Shown here one piece after another: positions 57,098-64,000 of a DNA stretch of 64,000 bases. Every line of letters begins with the position of its first letter. Positions within the stretch are counted from its first letter, which is position 1. Source of the stretch: Clostridia bacterium (GTDB taxonomy: Bacteria > Bacillota > Clostridia > Christensenellales > UBA1242); NCBI GenBank assembly GCA_900767835.1, contig CAAGAO010000025.1, forward strand, positions 1-64,000, in the 5' to 3' direction. The notes beneath the pieces were generated by a model. The model did not search any database, was not told the origin of the DNA, and worked only from the letters and a program-made list of their open reading frames with translations. Position numbers and translations under genes: made by a program.

Positions 57098-57761
57098 TAA
57101 AAACGCAATAATCAATTTTAATAAACCAACAGGTATGTCATCATTTTTAGCGGTTAAAAAAGTTGCTAAGGCATTAGGTGTCAAAAAGGCTGGTCATATG
57201 GGGACATTAGACCCATATGGTACAGGAGTATTATTAATAGGCGTTAACAAAGGCACCAAATTGTTTGATGAATACTTAAAAAAAATTAAAACATATATTG
57301 CTGTGTTTCATTTTGGTTACGAAACAAACACTTTAGACAGCGAAGGTGAAATTATAAATGAAAATAATATTATTGTAACAAAAAATGAAATTGAAAGTGT
57401 CCTGGTTGGATTTATTGGAAAACAAAATCAAATACCTCCTCAATTTTCGGCAAAAAAAATTGGAGGAAGAAAAGCATGTGATGTTGCTAGAGCAGGCGGA
57501 AGTGTAGAACTTAAACCAAAAGAAATTAATATATACAATATTAAACTTTTAAGAGAATTTGGAGAAAATAATTTTCAGTTTGAAATTAGTTGCTCGGCGG
57601 GAACTTATATTAGAAGTATTTGTAGAGATTTGGCATATAAATTGTCTACATATGGTACTATGTTAAGTATTATACGCACAAAATGTGGTGTATTCTCTAT
57701 TGAAAATTCTTGTACTCTTGATGATATAACTTTTGGCAAAATAAACTATTTAGAGGTTTAA
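57090..57761 (+). CDS. truB: tRNA pseudouridine55 synthase TruB
   Basis: It makes pseudouridine 55 in the T loop. The 223 residues show NFNKPTGMSSFLAVKKV, the catalytic Asp in GHMGTLDPYGTGVL (usual LDPxATGVL), and CSAGTYIRSICRDLA. It is shorter than the usual 290-310 residues, since the C-terminal PUA-like part is missing, as in several Firmicutes. ribF, which normally follows, is absent. Confidence 0.94.
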   Translation: MFDKNAIINFNKPTGMSSFLAVKKVAKALGVKKAGHMGTLDPYGTGVLLIGVNKGTKLFDEYLKKIKTYIAVFHFGYETNTLDSEGEIINENNIIVTKNEIESVLVGFIGKQNQIPPQFSAKKIGGRKACDVARAGGSVELKPKEINIYNIKLLREFGENNFQFEISCSAGTYIRSICRDLAYKLSTYGTMLSIIRTKCGVFSIENSCTLDDITFGKINYLEV

Positions 57762-57777
57762 TATTAAAAGGAATAAT

Positions 57778-58644
57778 ATGGAAAATAAATTAAGATTCGG
57801 TCCTTCGGGTAATAGTAAGATTTTTTATGAAGCAGGTTATAAACATAGTGTTGATGCTCCAAAATTTTGTAAAGAAATTGGTTTATCGGCTTATGAGTAT
57901 TCTTTTGGAAGAGGTTTTACTATGTCTCTTGATACCGCAAAAATGCTTGGCGAAAACGCAAAAAATAATGATATTCTTATTAGTATTCATGCCCCTTATT
58001 ATATTAATCTAGCCAATGAGAGTGATGAAATGGCACTGAAATCTTATGAGTATATTAAAAAAGGTATGGAATATATCAAATTTACGTGCGGGCGAGATTT
58101 AGTTGTACATTTGGCATCTTGTGGAAAATTAGATAGAAAAACTGCACTTTATCTTACAGATAAAAGGTTAGATAATTGTCTTAAAATTATATATGATAAT
58201 GGACTTAATACTTGTGGGAAGATATGTCCAGAAACTATGGGTAAATATTTACAAATTGGCTCGTATCAAGAGATTATAGATTTTTGCTCTAAAGATGAGA
58301 TATTAGTGCCTACTTTTGATTTTGGACATATAAATTGCATAATGCAAGGTGGTTTAAAAACAAGTGATGATTTTAAAAAAATATTTGATTATTCTTTCGA
58401 GAAAATTGGTAATGATAAAACTAAAAATTGCCATATTCATTTTAGCAAAATTGAGTATAGCGAAAAGGGTGAAATTAAGCATTTAAATTTAGATGATAAT
58501 ATTTATGGACCAGAATTTGAACCGCTTGTAAAAGTAATTGATGAATATAAATTAACGCCAACAATTATTTCTGAGTCAAAAGAAAAAATGATGGAAGATG
58601 CTTTAAAACTAAAGGAAATCTATGATACTTGTACAAAAAATTAA
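57778..58644 (+). CDS. Endonuclease IV-like TIM-barrel protein
   Basis: A 288-residue apurinic/apyrimidinic endonuclease-type protein. Zinc-site blocks are visible: ISIHAPYYINLA (near 68), VVHLASCGK, ICPETMGK, TFDFGHINCI, and HIHFSKIE, each holding ligands expected of the family. It resembles archaeal and clostridial endonuclease IV variants (with CPETMG and DFGH) more than E. coli Nfo. It lies where ribF is normally found. AAAGGA precedes the ATG. The next gene starts inside its 3' end. Confidence 0.86.
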   Translation: MENKLRFGPSGNSKIFYEAGYKHSVDAPKFCKEIGLSAYEYSFGRGFTMSLDTAKMLGENAKNNDILISIHAPYYINLANESDEMALKSYEYIKKGMEYIKFTCGRDLVVHLASCGKLDRKTALYLTDKRLDNCLKIIYDNGLNTCGKICPETMGKYLQIGSYQEIIDFCSKDEILVPTFDFGHINCIMQGGLKTSDDFKKIFDYSFEKIGNDKTKNCHIHFSKIEYSEKGEIKHLNLDDNIYGPEFEPLVKVIDEYKLTPTIISESKEKMMEDALKLKEIYDTCTKN

Positions 58645-59197
58645 GTGTGATTTGATAAATGAAAATTGCTATGTAGTCTATGATAATGCTAGTTTAGATG
58701 CTATAATCATTGACCCAGGTTTAAACTATGACGACATAGTTGCGTTCGTTAAAAATAATAGTTTAAATGTAAAGGCAATACTTTTAACACATGGGCATTT
58801 CGATCACACTATGTCTTGTAATAAATTGCAAAAAAATGGTTATAAGGTCTATATATCAAAAGATGATGCATATATGTGTGATAGTGCTGAGTTTAATTTC
58901 GCAAAAGACAACAACATTGATTTTCCAAATTATACTCCAGACTATTTAATTAATGACGAAAACGAATTGAATTTAGGAACAATACATGTAAAAATACTTA
59001 AAACTCCGGGGCATTCAAAAGGTGGGTTATCTTATGTAATTGGCGATAATTTATTTACTGGAGATACTCTTTTCGAACATGGGTATGGTCGAACAGATTT
59101 AAATGGTGGAAACTTTAGAGATATATTATCAAGCATTAAAAAACTGAGAACTCTTGTTAAGCAGGGATATAAATTATATTGTGGACATGATTATTAA
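58622..59197 (+). CDS. Metallo-beta-lactamase fold hydrolase (glyoxalase II-like)
   Basis: A 191-residue zinc hydrolase. The motif LTHGHFDHT (about 58-66) is the HxHxDH core, followed by GHSKGG (third His), FTGDTLF (bridging Asp) and YCGHDY at the end. The C-terminal substrate-binding helices of true glyoxalase II are absent, as in the YcbL/GloB-like short group. It overlaps the preceding gene by 23 bp. Substrate unknown; detoxifying thioester hydrolysis is a guess. Confidence 0.88.
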   Translation: MILVQKIKCDLINENCYVVYDNASLDAIIIDPGLNYDDIVAFVKNNSLNVKAILLTHGHFDHTMSCNKLQKNGYKVYISKDDAYMCDSAEFNFAKDNNIDFPNYTPDYLINDENELNLGTIHVKILKTPGHSKGGLSYVIGDNLFTGDTLFEHGYGRTDLNGGNFRDILSSIKKLRTLVKQGYKLYCGHDY

Positions 59198-59205
59198 AAA
59201 AGTAG

Positions 59206-59234
59206 TAGACAACTTTTGATTTGTGTGCTAAACT
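59206..59234 (+). promoter_or_regulatory. Possible promoter of efp
   Basis: TAGACA (59206-59211), 17 bp, TAAACT (59229-59234). TATAGT (59237-59242) is an alternative -10 box. Confidence 0.45.
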
Positions 59235-59266
59235 TATATAGTAATTTTAAATATTAGGAGAAAAAA

Positions 59267-59827
59267 ATGATAACAGCAGGCGATTTTAGAAAAGGCGTAA
59301 CTTTTGAATATGAAGGCAATGTGTTTGTTGTAGTAGAATTTTTGCATGTTAAACCAGGTAAAGGTTCACCATTTGTTAGAACAACAATCAAAAACGTTGT
59401 TACTGGACAAGTTTTGGAAAGAACTTTCAACCCAACTGATAAGTTCCAATCAGCAGTAATTGAAAGAAAAGAAATGCAATATTTATACAATGAAGGCGAT
59501 TTGTACTATTTTATGGATATGGAATCTTATGACCAAATTCCTCTTAACAAATCTCAAGTTGAAGGTGCAATGAACTTTATGAAAGAGAATATGAATGCAA
59601 CTATTCAATTTTATAAAGGTAATGCTTTCAGTGTAGTTCCCCCAACTTTTGTTGAATTAGAAGTTACAGAAACAGAACCTGGTATTCAAGGAGATACATC
59701 TAAAGCAGGTTATAAGCCAGCAAAACTTGAAACTGGTTACGAAATCAAAGTTCCTCTATTTGTTAACCAAGGCGAAATTATTCGTGTTGATACTCGTGAT
59801 GGTTCTTATATGGAAAGAGTTAAATAA
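59267..59827 (+). CDS. efp: Elongation factor P
   Basis: It relieves ribosome stalling at proline runs. The 186 residues begin [18 protein letters not shown]; the [13 protein letters not shown] loop carries the Lys that is modified in some bacteria; C-terminal domain [15 protein letters not shown] (here [17 protein letters not shown]). No modification enzymes (EpmA/B, YmfI) are in view. Followed by a strong terminator. Confidence 0.97.
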   Translation: MITAGDFRKGVTFEYEGNVFVVVEFLHVKPGKGSPFVRTTIKNVVTGQVLERTFNPTDKFQSAVIERKEMQYLYNEGDLYYFMDMESYDQIPLNKSQVEGAMNFMKENMNATIQFYKGNAFSVVPPTFVELEVTETEPGIQGDTSKAGYKPAKLETGYEIKVPLFVNQGEIIRVDTRDGSYMERVK

Positions 59828-59842
59828 TTATCTCATAAAATT

Positions 59843-59878
59843 AAAACTATAAGCGGTTTTTGCTTATAGTTTTTTTTT
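59843..59878 (+). terminator. Terminator of efp
   Basis: AAAACTATAAGC (59843-59854) pairs with GCTTATAGTTTT (59862-59873), then a T run to 59878. Confidence 0.92.
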
Positions 59879-59886
59879 ATGAAAAC

Positions 59887-59918
59887 AAGAATAATACGAA
59901 GGAAATGAGTACTTTCTT
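59887..59918. repeat. Small hairpin repeat following a terminator
   Basis: AAGAATAATAC and GTACTTTCTT form an imperfect hairpin resembling the one at 8974-9006, again immediately beyond a terminator. Confidence 0.45.
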
Positions 59919-60050
59919 ATGCTCTAAAAGTGGATGTGAATAAATAAAGGTGACTTCTTATATTAAAATTAGTGTAACTAAATGACCTTTTTTGTCAAAT
60001 ATGAATTTACAAAATAATGCATTATATAAATATACAAAGAGAGGTGTGCA

Positions 60051-60965
60051 ATGCTAAAAGATATATTGCCAAACCATATTTATAAAGCATTAATTTCTAA
60101 ATGTAATGAACAAGAGGTAAATGAAATTAGGTTAAGACAAGATAAACCAATAACGGTTATATGTAATACTAAAAGCTATTTTTTAAGCGAAAATGGTTTT
60201 TGTAGTGGACCTAATCAAGCAATTGTGGCAAATAAAGAAATGATTAATGATATTGTTTTTAAAGCTTGTGATTATTCAATATATTCGGTTAATGAACAAT
60301 TAAAACAAGGGTACTTGATGGTAGATGGTGGAATTAGACTGGGTGTTTGTGGTGAGGTTGTTCAAGACGGTGGAATAAAGACTATTAAAAATTTTACATC
60401 TTTATGCATAAGAGTGCCACATCTTATAAAAAATGTTTCTTTGCCAATATTTCACCATATACTAAATAATGGAAATTTGAACAATACCTTAATAATATCT
60501 CCTCCAGGAGCGGGTAAAACAACAATGCTAAGGGATATTGTATTCCAGTTTTCTTATCATAATTATCCATACAATATATTCATAGCTGATGAAAGGGGGG
60601 AGGTGACTTGTGGAAATAAAAGCAACTATTTAAATAGTAATTTTTATGATGCATTATGTTTTTTGAGTAAAAAAGAAGCAATAATGATGGGTATTAGAAG
60701 TATGTCGCCTGATGTGGTTATTGTAGATGAATTAGGAACAAAAGATGATTTCCTCGCTTTAGAGTATGCTATGACTTGCGGTGTTAAAATTATTGCTACA
60801 TTGCATGCAAGTTCCATAAATGATTTAAAAAATAAAGAGATATTTAGTAACATTGCAGACAAAAAGATGTTTCGGCGAGTTATTGTCTTATCTAAAGAAA
60901 ATGGCGTAGGAACAATAGAAGGAGTATATAAAGAAGACCTAACAAAAATATATGGCGGTGTTTAA
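60051..60965 (+). CDS. spoIIIAA: Stage III sporulation protein AA (ATPase)
   Basis: The ATPase of the SpoIIIA-SpoIIQ channel ('feeding tube') between mother cell and forespore. The 304 residues show EIRLRQDKPITVI, Walker A SPPGAGKTT (about residue 150), and Walker B VVIVDELG, and resemble secretion ATPases. GAGAGG precedes ATG 60051. First gene of the spoIIIA operon; no clear sigma-E promoter was identified in 59919-60050. Confidence 0.95.
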   Translation: MLKDILPNHIYKALISKCNEQEVNEIRLRQDKPITVICNTKSYFLSENGFCSGPNQAIVANKEMINDIVFKACDYSIYSVNEQLKQGYLMVDGGIRLGVCGEVVQDGGIKTIKNFTSLCIRVPHLIKNVSLPIFHHILNNGNLNNTLIISPPGAGKTTMLRDIVFQFSYHNYPYNIFIADERGEVTCGNKSNYLNSNFYDALCFLSKKEAIMMGIRSMSPDVVIVDELGTKDDFLALEYAMTCGVKIIATLHASSINDLKNKEIFSNIADKKMFRRVIVLSKENGVGTIEGVYKEDLTKIYGGV

Positions 60966-61462
60966 TGAAAATTGTGTTAATACTAATATTGATTTTTATG
61001 TGTGGGGCTATTGGCTATGGTTTAAGTGGGGTGTATAAACAGAAGAAGAAATTTTACGATTCATATCTTATTTTTTTACAAGATTTACTTTCAGATATAG
61101 GTTTTTCTGCCAGCAAACTAACTTGTATTATTCAAGAAGAAAAAAACATCTTATCAAATAAAGATTTTAATACTCTTTTGGAAAATTATCAAAAAATTAT
61201 AAAAGGTAACGATGAGTTAACAAAAGAAAATTTATTTAAAAATTTAAAACTACTAAATGAACAAGAACAAAATGACATATATTTATTCTTTAAAACACTC
61301 GGGAAAACAGATGTTTTTAATCAGGTCGAGTCAATAAAAAACAAGTGTGAGTCAACAAAAAAGTATTGTGAAAAACTTACAAAAGAGTGTGAAAAATACT
61401 GTCCATTATATACTAAATTAAGCATTTTGATAGGTTTATTTTTGGCATTGATTATTATTTAA
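60965..61462 (+). CDS. spoIIIAB: Stage III sporulation protein AB
   Basis: A 165-residue membrane protein with a helix at each end (about 3-20 and 147-163) and a helical soluble middle resembling the GspF-like domain of the family. Its first base is the last base of the spoIIIAA stop codon (TAATG). Confidence 0.88.
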   Translation: MKIVLILILIFMCGAIGYGLSGVYKQKKKFYDSYLIFLQDLLSDIGFSASKLTCIIQEEKNILSNKDFNTLLENYQKIIKGNDELTKENLFKNLKLLNEQEQNDIYLFFKTLGKTDVFNQVESIKNKCESTKKYCEKLTKECEKYCPLYTKLSILIGLFLALIII

Positions 61463-61625
61463 TAATAACATACTTGGTTTTATTAAGTATATTGTGTTGA
61501 GATAATAACGAGTAAATGCTGTAGATATACAATCTTAATGTCGGAATAAAAATTGCAATTTTATTTTGCTTTATACACTTATCAACAAAATGATTCGTAA
61601 AACAAATTAAAAGGTTTTGGTGCTT

Positions 61626-61820
61626 ATGGGGGTTGATTTAATTATTAAAATAGCAGGTATTGGTCTTTTAACCGCGGTTATATCTCAAGTATTAAAGCAT
61701 TCTGGTAAAGATGATATGGCAACCTTTGCAACACTTGCTGGAGTGGTTGTTGTGTTAATGATGGTACTAGATATTGTATCTGAACTCTTTAACACTGTAA
61801 AAACAATGTTTGGGCTTTAA
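61626..61820 (+). CDS. spoIIIAC: Stage III sporulation protein AC
   Basis: A 64-residue two-helix membrane protein: LIIKIAGIGLLTAVISQVLKHSGK and TLAGVVVVLMMVL are typical. ATG 61626 is chosen; in-frame TTG 61617 and GTG 61620 are nearer the AAGG site, so the true start could be slightly earlier. The 163 bp separating it from spoIIIAB are longer than usual. Confidence 0.92.
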   Translation: MGVDLIIKIAGIGLLTAVISQVLKHSGKDDMATFATLAGVVVVLMMVLDIVSELFNTVKTMFGL

Positions 61821-61832
61821 GGAGAAATTGAT

Positions 61833-62222
61833 GTGGTTGAACTATTTAAAGTTATAGGTATAGGACTATTAACCTTAATTGCATATTTGATTATAAAACC
61901 ATTAAAGCCAGAACTTGCGATTTTTGTTAGTATGGTTGGAGCAGTTGTAATTATTCTATCTTGTATAGATGGTCTTATGCAAATTGTTGAAACTATGACA
62001 AGTTTTGTAGAAAAGACGGGTATAAATACTGGACTATTTGGTTGTATTTTAAAAATTATAGGTGTTGGTTATGTTGTCGAATTTGCTTCATCTATTTGCA
62101 ATGGTGCTGGCAATTCAAACATTGCTGATGTTATAACACTTGCTGGGAAGATTACTATTTTAGTTATTAGTTTGCCAATATTGAATAGTTTAATAAGTTT
62201 AATTATTGAAATATTGCCTTAA
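61833..62222 (+). CDS. spoIIIAD: Stage III sporulation protein AD
   Basis: A 129-residue membrane protein with about four helices. KVIGIGLLTLIAYLIIKPLKPELAIFV and the C-terminal ITLAGKITILVISLPILNSLI match the family. GTG start 61833 with GGAG 8 nt upstream. Confidence 0.92.
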   Translation: MVELFKVIGIGLLTLIAYLIIKPLKPELAIFVSMVGAVVIILSCIDGLMQIVETMTSFVEKTGINTGLFGCILKIIGVGYVVEFASSICNGAGNSNIADVITLAGKITILVISLPILNSLISLIIEILP

Positions 62223-62236
62223 AGGAAAAACAAGTT

Positions 62237-63424
62237 TTGAAAAAATATCTTTGTTTTATTATTATTTTTTTTATTATTGTTTTCAGTCCCATTATATCTA
62301 ATAGGACATATGTTTTTGCTGATTCAATATCTAGCGAGATTAATCAAGAGTTGGAAGAAAATATAAACAATCAAATTAACAGTTTAGATATGGGGGAGCT
62401 AAACGATATATTAAAACAAATCACAAACAGTCCTGAAATTTTTGGTGGTAATTCTTTTTCTCAAAAAGTTAAAGATATAATTAGTGGTAAATTATCAATC
62501 GATGCATCTACATTTATTGAATATCTTGTTGGTTTATTCTTAGATGATGTTGTGCTGTTTTTGCCGTACATATGTATGATAATATCTATAGCTATTATAT
62601 ATAGTATGGTTAGTGTATCGCATAGTGGCAAAAATAAAACTTTAAATGATGTAATTCATTTTGTATGTTTTAGTGCGGTTGTGGTTATGGTTATTGTTTG
62701 GGTGTCAAAACTACTTTTATTGACAACAAATACTTTATCTGGAGTTAAAAGGCAAATGGATATTATTTTCCCTTTGCTATTAACTGTAATGACAGCATTA
62801 GGGGGAAGTGTTTCAGTTGGTGTGTATCAACCGGCTATGGCGATACTGTCTGGAACTGTTATATCTTTTTTTATTAGTATTCTAATGCCTATTTTTACAT
62901 TTGGAATAATTTTCACAATAGTATCAAATTTGGCAAGGAATGTGAAATTTAATAAGTTTGCAGACTTTTTTAATTCGTCTTTTAAATGGTTAATGGGAAT
63001 AGTTTTAATGCTTTTTTCTTCCTTTATTTCAATACAGGGGTTGATGGCAGGAAGTGTAGATTCAATATCCTTAAAAACAGCAAAATACACAATAAAAAGT
63101 GCAGTGCCTATAATAGGCGGGTTTTTGTCTGATGGTATTAGTTTAATAATGGTGTCTGGTGTTCTTATTAAAAATGCTGTAGGTGTTGGTGGGCTTTTAT
63201 TATTGTTTTGTACTATGTTGTTGCCTATAATAAAAATTATTGTATTTTCTTTTTTGATGAAATTGGCTAGTGCTATATTAGAACCTATTGCGGATAATAG
63301 AATTACAAGTTTTGTTTCAAGTGTGGCAAAATCTCTGCAATTACTTATAGCGTTATTAATTGGTGTTGGCTTTATGTATTTTTTAATTATTAGTTTAGTG
63401 ATGTGTAGTACAAACATATTTTAG
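62237..63424 (+). CDS. spoIIIAE: Stage III sporulation protein AE
   Basis: A 395-residue multi-pass membrane protein, with an N-terminal signal-like helix (about 3-25), a soluble section (about 30-90), then about eight helices. LGGSVSVGVYQPAMAILSG and GLMAGSVDSISLKTAKYTIKSAVPIIGGFLSDG belong to the family. TTG start 62237 after AAAGG. Confidence 0.93.
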   Translation: MKKYLCFIIIFFIIVFSPIISNRTYVFADSISSEINQELEENINNQINSLDMGELNDILKQITNSPEIFGGNSFSQKVKDIISGKLSIDASTFIEYLVGLFLDDVVLFLPYICMIISIAIIYSMVSVSHSGKNKTLNDVIHFVCFSAVVVMVIVWVSKLLLLTTNTLSGVKRQMDIIFPLLLTVMTALGGSVSVGVYQPAMAILSGTVISFFISILMPIFTFGIIFTIVSNLARNVKFNKFADFFNSSFKWLMGIVLMLFSSFISIQGLMAGSVDSISLKTAKYTIKSAVPIIGGFLSDGISLIMVSGVLIKNAVGVGGLLLLFCTMLLPIIKIIVFSFLMKLASAILEPIADNRITSFVSSVAKSLQLLIALLIGVGFMYFLIISLVMCSTNIF

Positions 63425-63547
63425 ATATAAGATTAGATATTTCTTATTTTGAATACGAAACTGCGACATTGAAAAATAAAGATATTATTTGTATTTATCT
63501 ATATTTAAGGTGATTAAATAATAAAGTAAATTTAAAGGAGAGAAAAG

Positions 63548-64000
63548 GTGGAAAGTATATCTTCATGGGTGTTATCTATCGCTGGAGTGTGTATTTTGTC
63601 TGTAGTGATTGATTTAGTTGTTCCAGACGGTAAAACAAATGGTGTTATTAAAAATGTATTTTCTTATGCTATTGTTTTAGTGGTGGTTATGCCTTTACCT
63701 AAACTATTGAAAGTCGATAATGATTTTGAAAAACTTTTTTCTCAAGTTGATTTTACTATTCAAGATGATTACATTTATAACATTAATCAGTCAAAACTAG
63801 ATAAATGGACAGAGTGTATTACTTCAGATTTAGAGTCTGACGGAATAAATGGTGTTGTAGTATCTATTTCGGCTAACATTTTTGAAAGGAATATGCAAAT
63901 TAATGCGGTTTATGTAGATTTATACAATGTGGTTATATCTGATAAAAACAAGAATATTAATATAAAAACGGAGGTGGTTTGTGTAGTGTTAAATTATTTA
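63548..64000 (+). CDS. spoIIIAF: Stage III sporulation protein AF, 5' part
   Basis: An open frame of 151 codons running off the window. GTG 63548 follows AAAGGAG with 6-nt spacing. Two N-terminal helices (about 6-25 and 38-55, LSIAGVCILSVVIDLVVPDGK) precede a soluble domain, the SpoIIIAF plan. Position after spoIIIAE supports it. The gene is cut by the window edge, not broken. Confidence 0.85.
   Translation, partial: MESISSWVLSIAGVCILSVVIDLVVPDGKTNGVIKNVFSYAIVLVVVMPLPKLLKVDNDFEKLFSQVDFTIQDDYIYNINQSKLDKWTECITSDLESDGINGVVVSISANIFERNMQINAVYVDLYNVVISDKNKNINIKTEVVCVVLNYL

Noticed and set aside
59919..60050. Sigma-E promoter for the spoIIIA operon
   Set aside because: TATA-rich stretches near 60020-60040 do not match both sigma-E boxes at proper spacing well enough.

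Overview
The window is AT-rich, roughly 30% G+C by eye, uses the standard code (TGA, TAA and TAG all act as stops) and carries Gram-positive signals: consensus sigma-A promoters, strong AGGAG ribosome sites, a CIRCE/HrcA heat-shock operon and many T-tailed hairpin terminators. Endospore genes (spoIIIAA to spoIIIAF, yqfC, yqfD, a ytxC-like gene) point to a spore-forming low-GC Firmicute of the Clostridia type, possibly an uncultured gut lineage. The species cannot be named from this sequence. No tRNA, rRNA, CRISPR array, phage or IS transposase was seen.

Layout. 1-622: two tandem palindromic elements and a promoter. 623-2500: large anchored GLUG-like surface protein. 2819-3586: ytxC-like gene followed by a palindromic repeat mosaic. 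4066-8898: hrcA-grpE-dnaK-dnaJ under CIRCE. 9113-9706 (minus): XRE-type membrane regulator. 9984-12567: glycosyltransferase and two acyltransferases, probably glycolipid assembly. 12691-16787: Old-Yellow-Enzyme/FadH-type flavoprotein with the two subunits of an aconitase-X dehydratase. 16839-19327: feoA-feoB iron uptake. 20663-25593: der, plsY, U32 hydroxylation-type gene, nrdR. 25713-27877: two CPBP proteases. 27958-33254: rlmH, tadA, yqfC, yqfD, ybeY, era, yqzL, recO. 33382-33846: repeats. 33845-40042: accessory block (small membrane proteins, a second GLUG protein, a short HTH protein, and a divergent cysteine desulfurase/DUF3343 pair). 40260-44985: polA, M16 peptidase, engB. 45251-50666: frr, a small unknown gene, uppS, cdsA, rseP, and a PolC-like protein without a polymerase domain. 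50951-59827: the rimP-nusA-ylxR-ylxQ-infB-rbfA-nrnA-truB cluster, an endonuclease IV-like protein, an MBL hydrolase, efp. 60051-64000: spoIIIA operon, cut by the window edge inside spoIIIAF.

Most genes are core housekeeping in recognisable Firmicutes order, but usual neighbours are absent (phoH, dgkA/cdd, dxr, proS, ribF, coaE). The most unusual non-coding signal is a family of 80-110 bp intergenic palindromes. Each consists of an outer stem enclosing three consecutive hairpins, a cloverleaf-like plan kept by paired sequence changes and present in both orientations. The most unusual protein observations are the polymerase-less PolC, a zinc ribbon inserted in RseP, the AcnX/ene-reductase cluster, and a FeoB with a non-canonical G4 motif.
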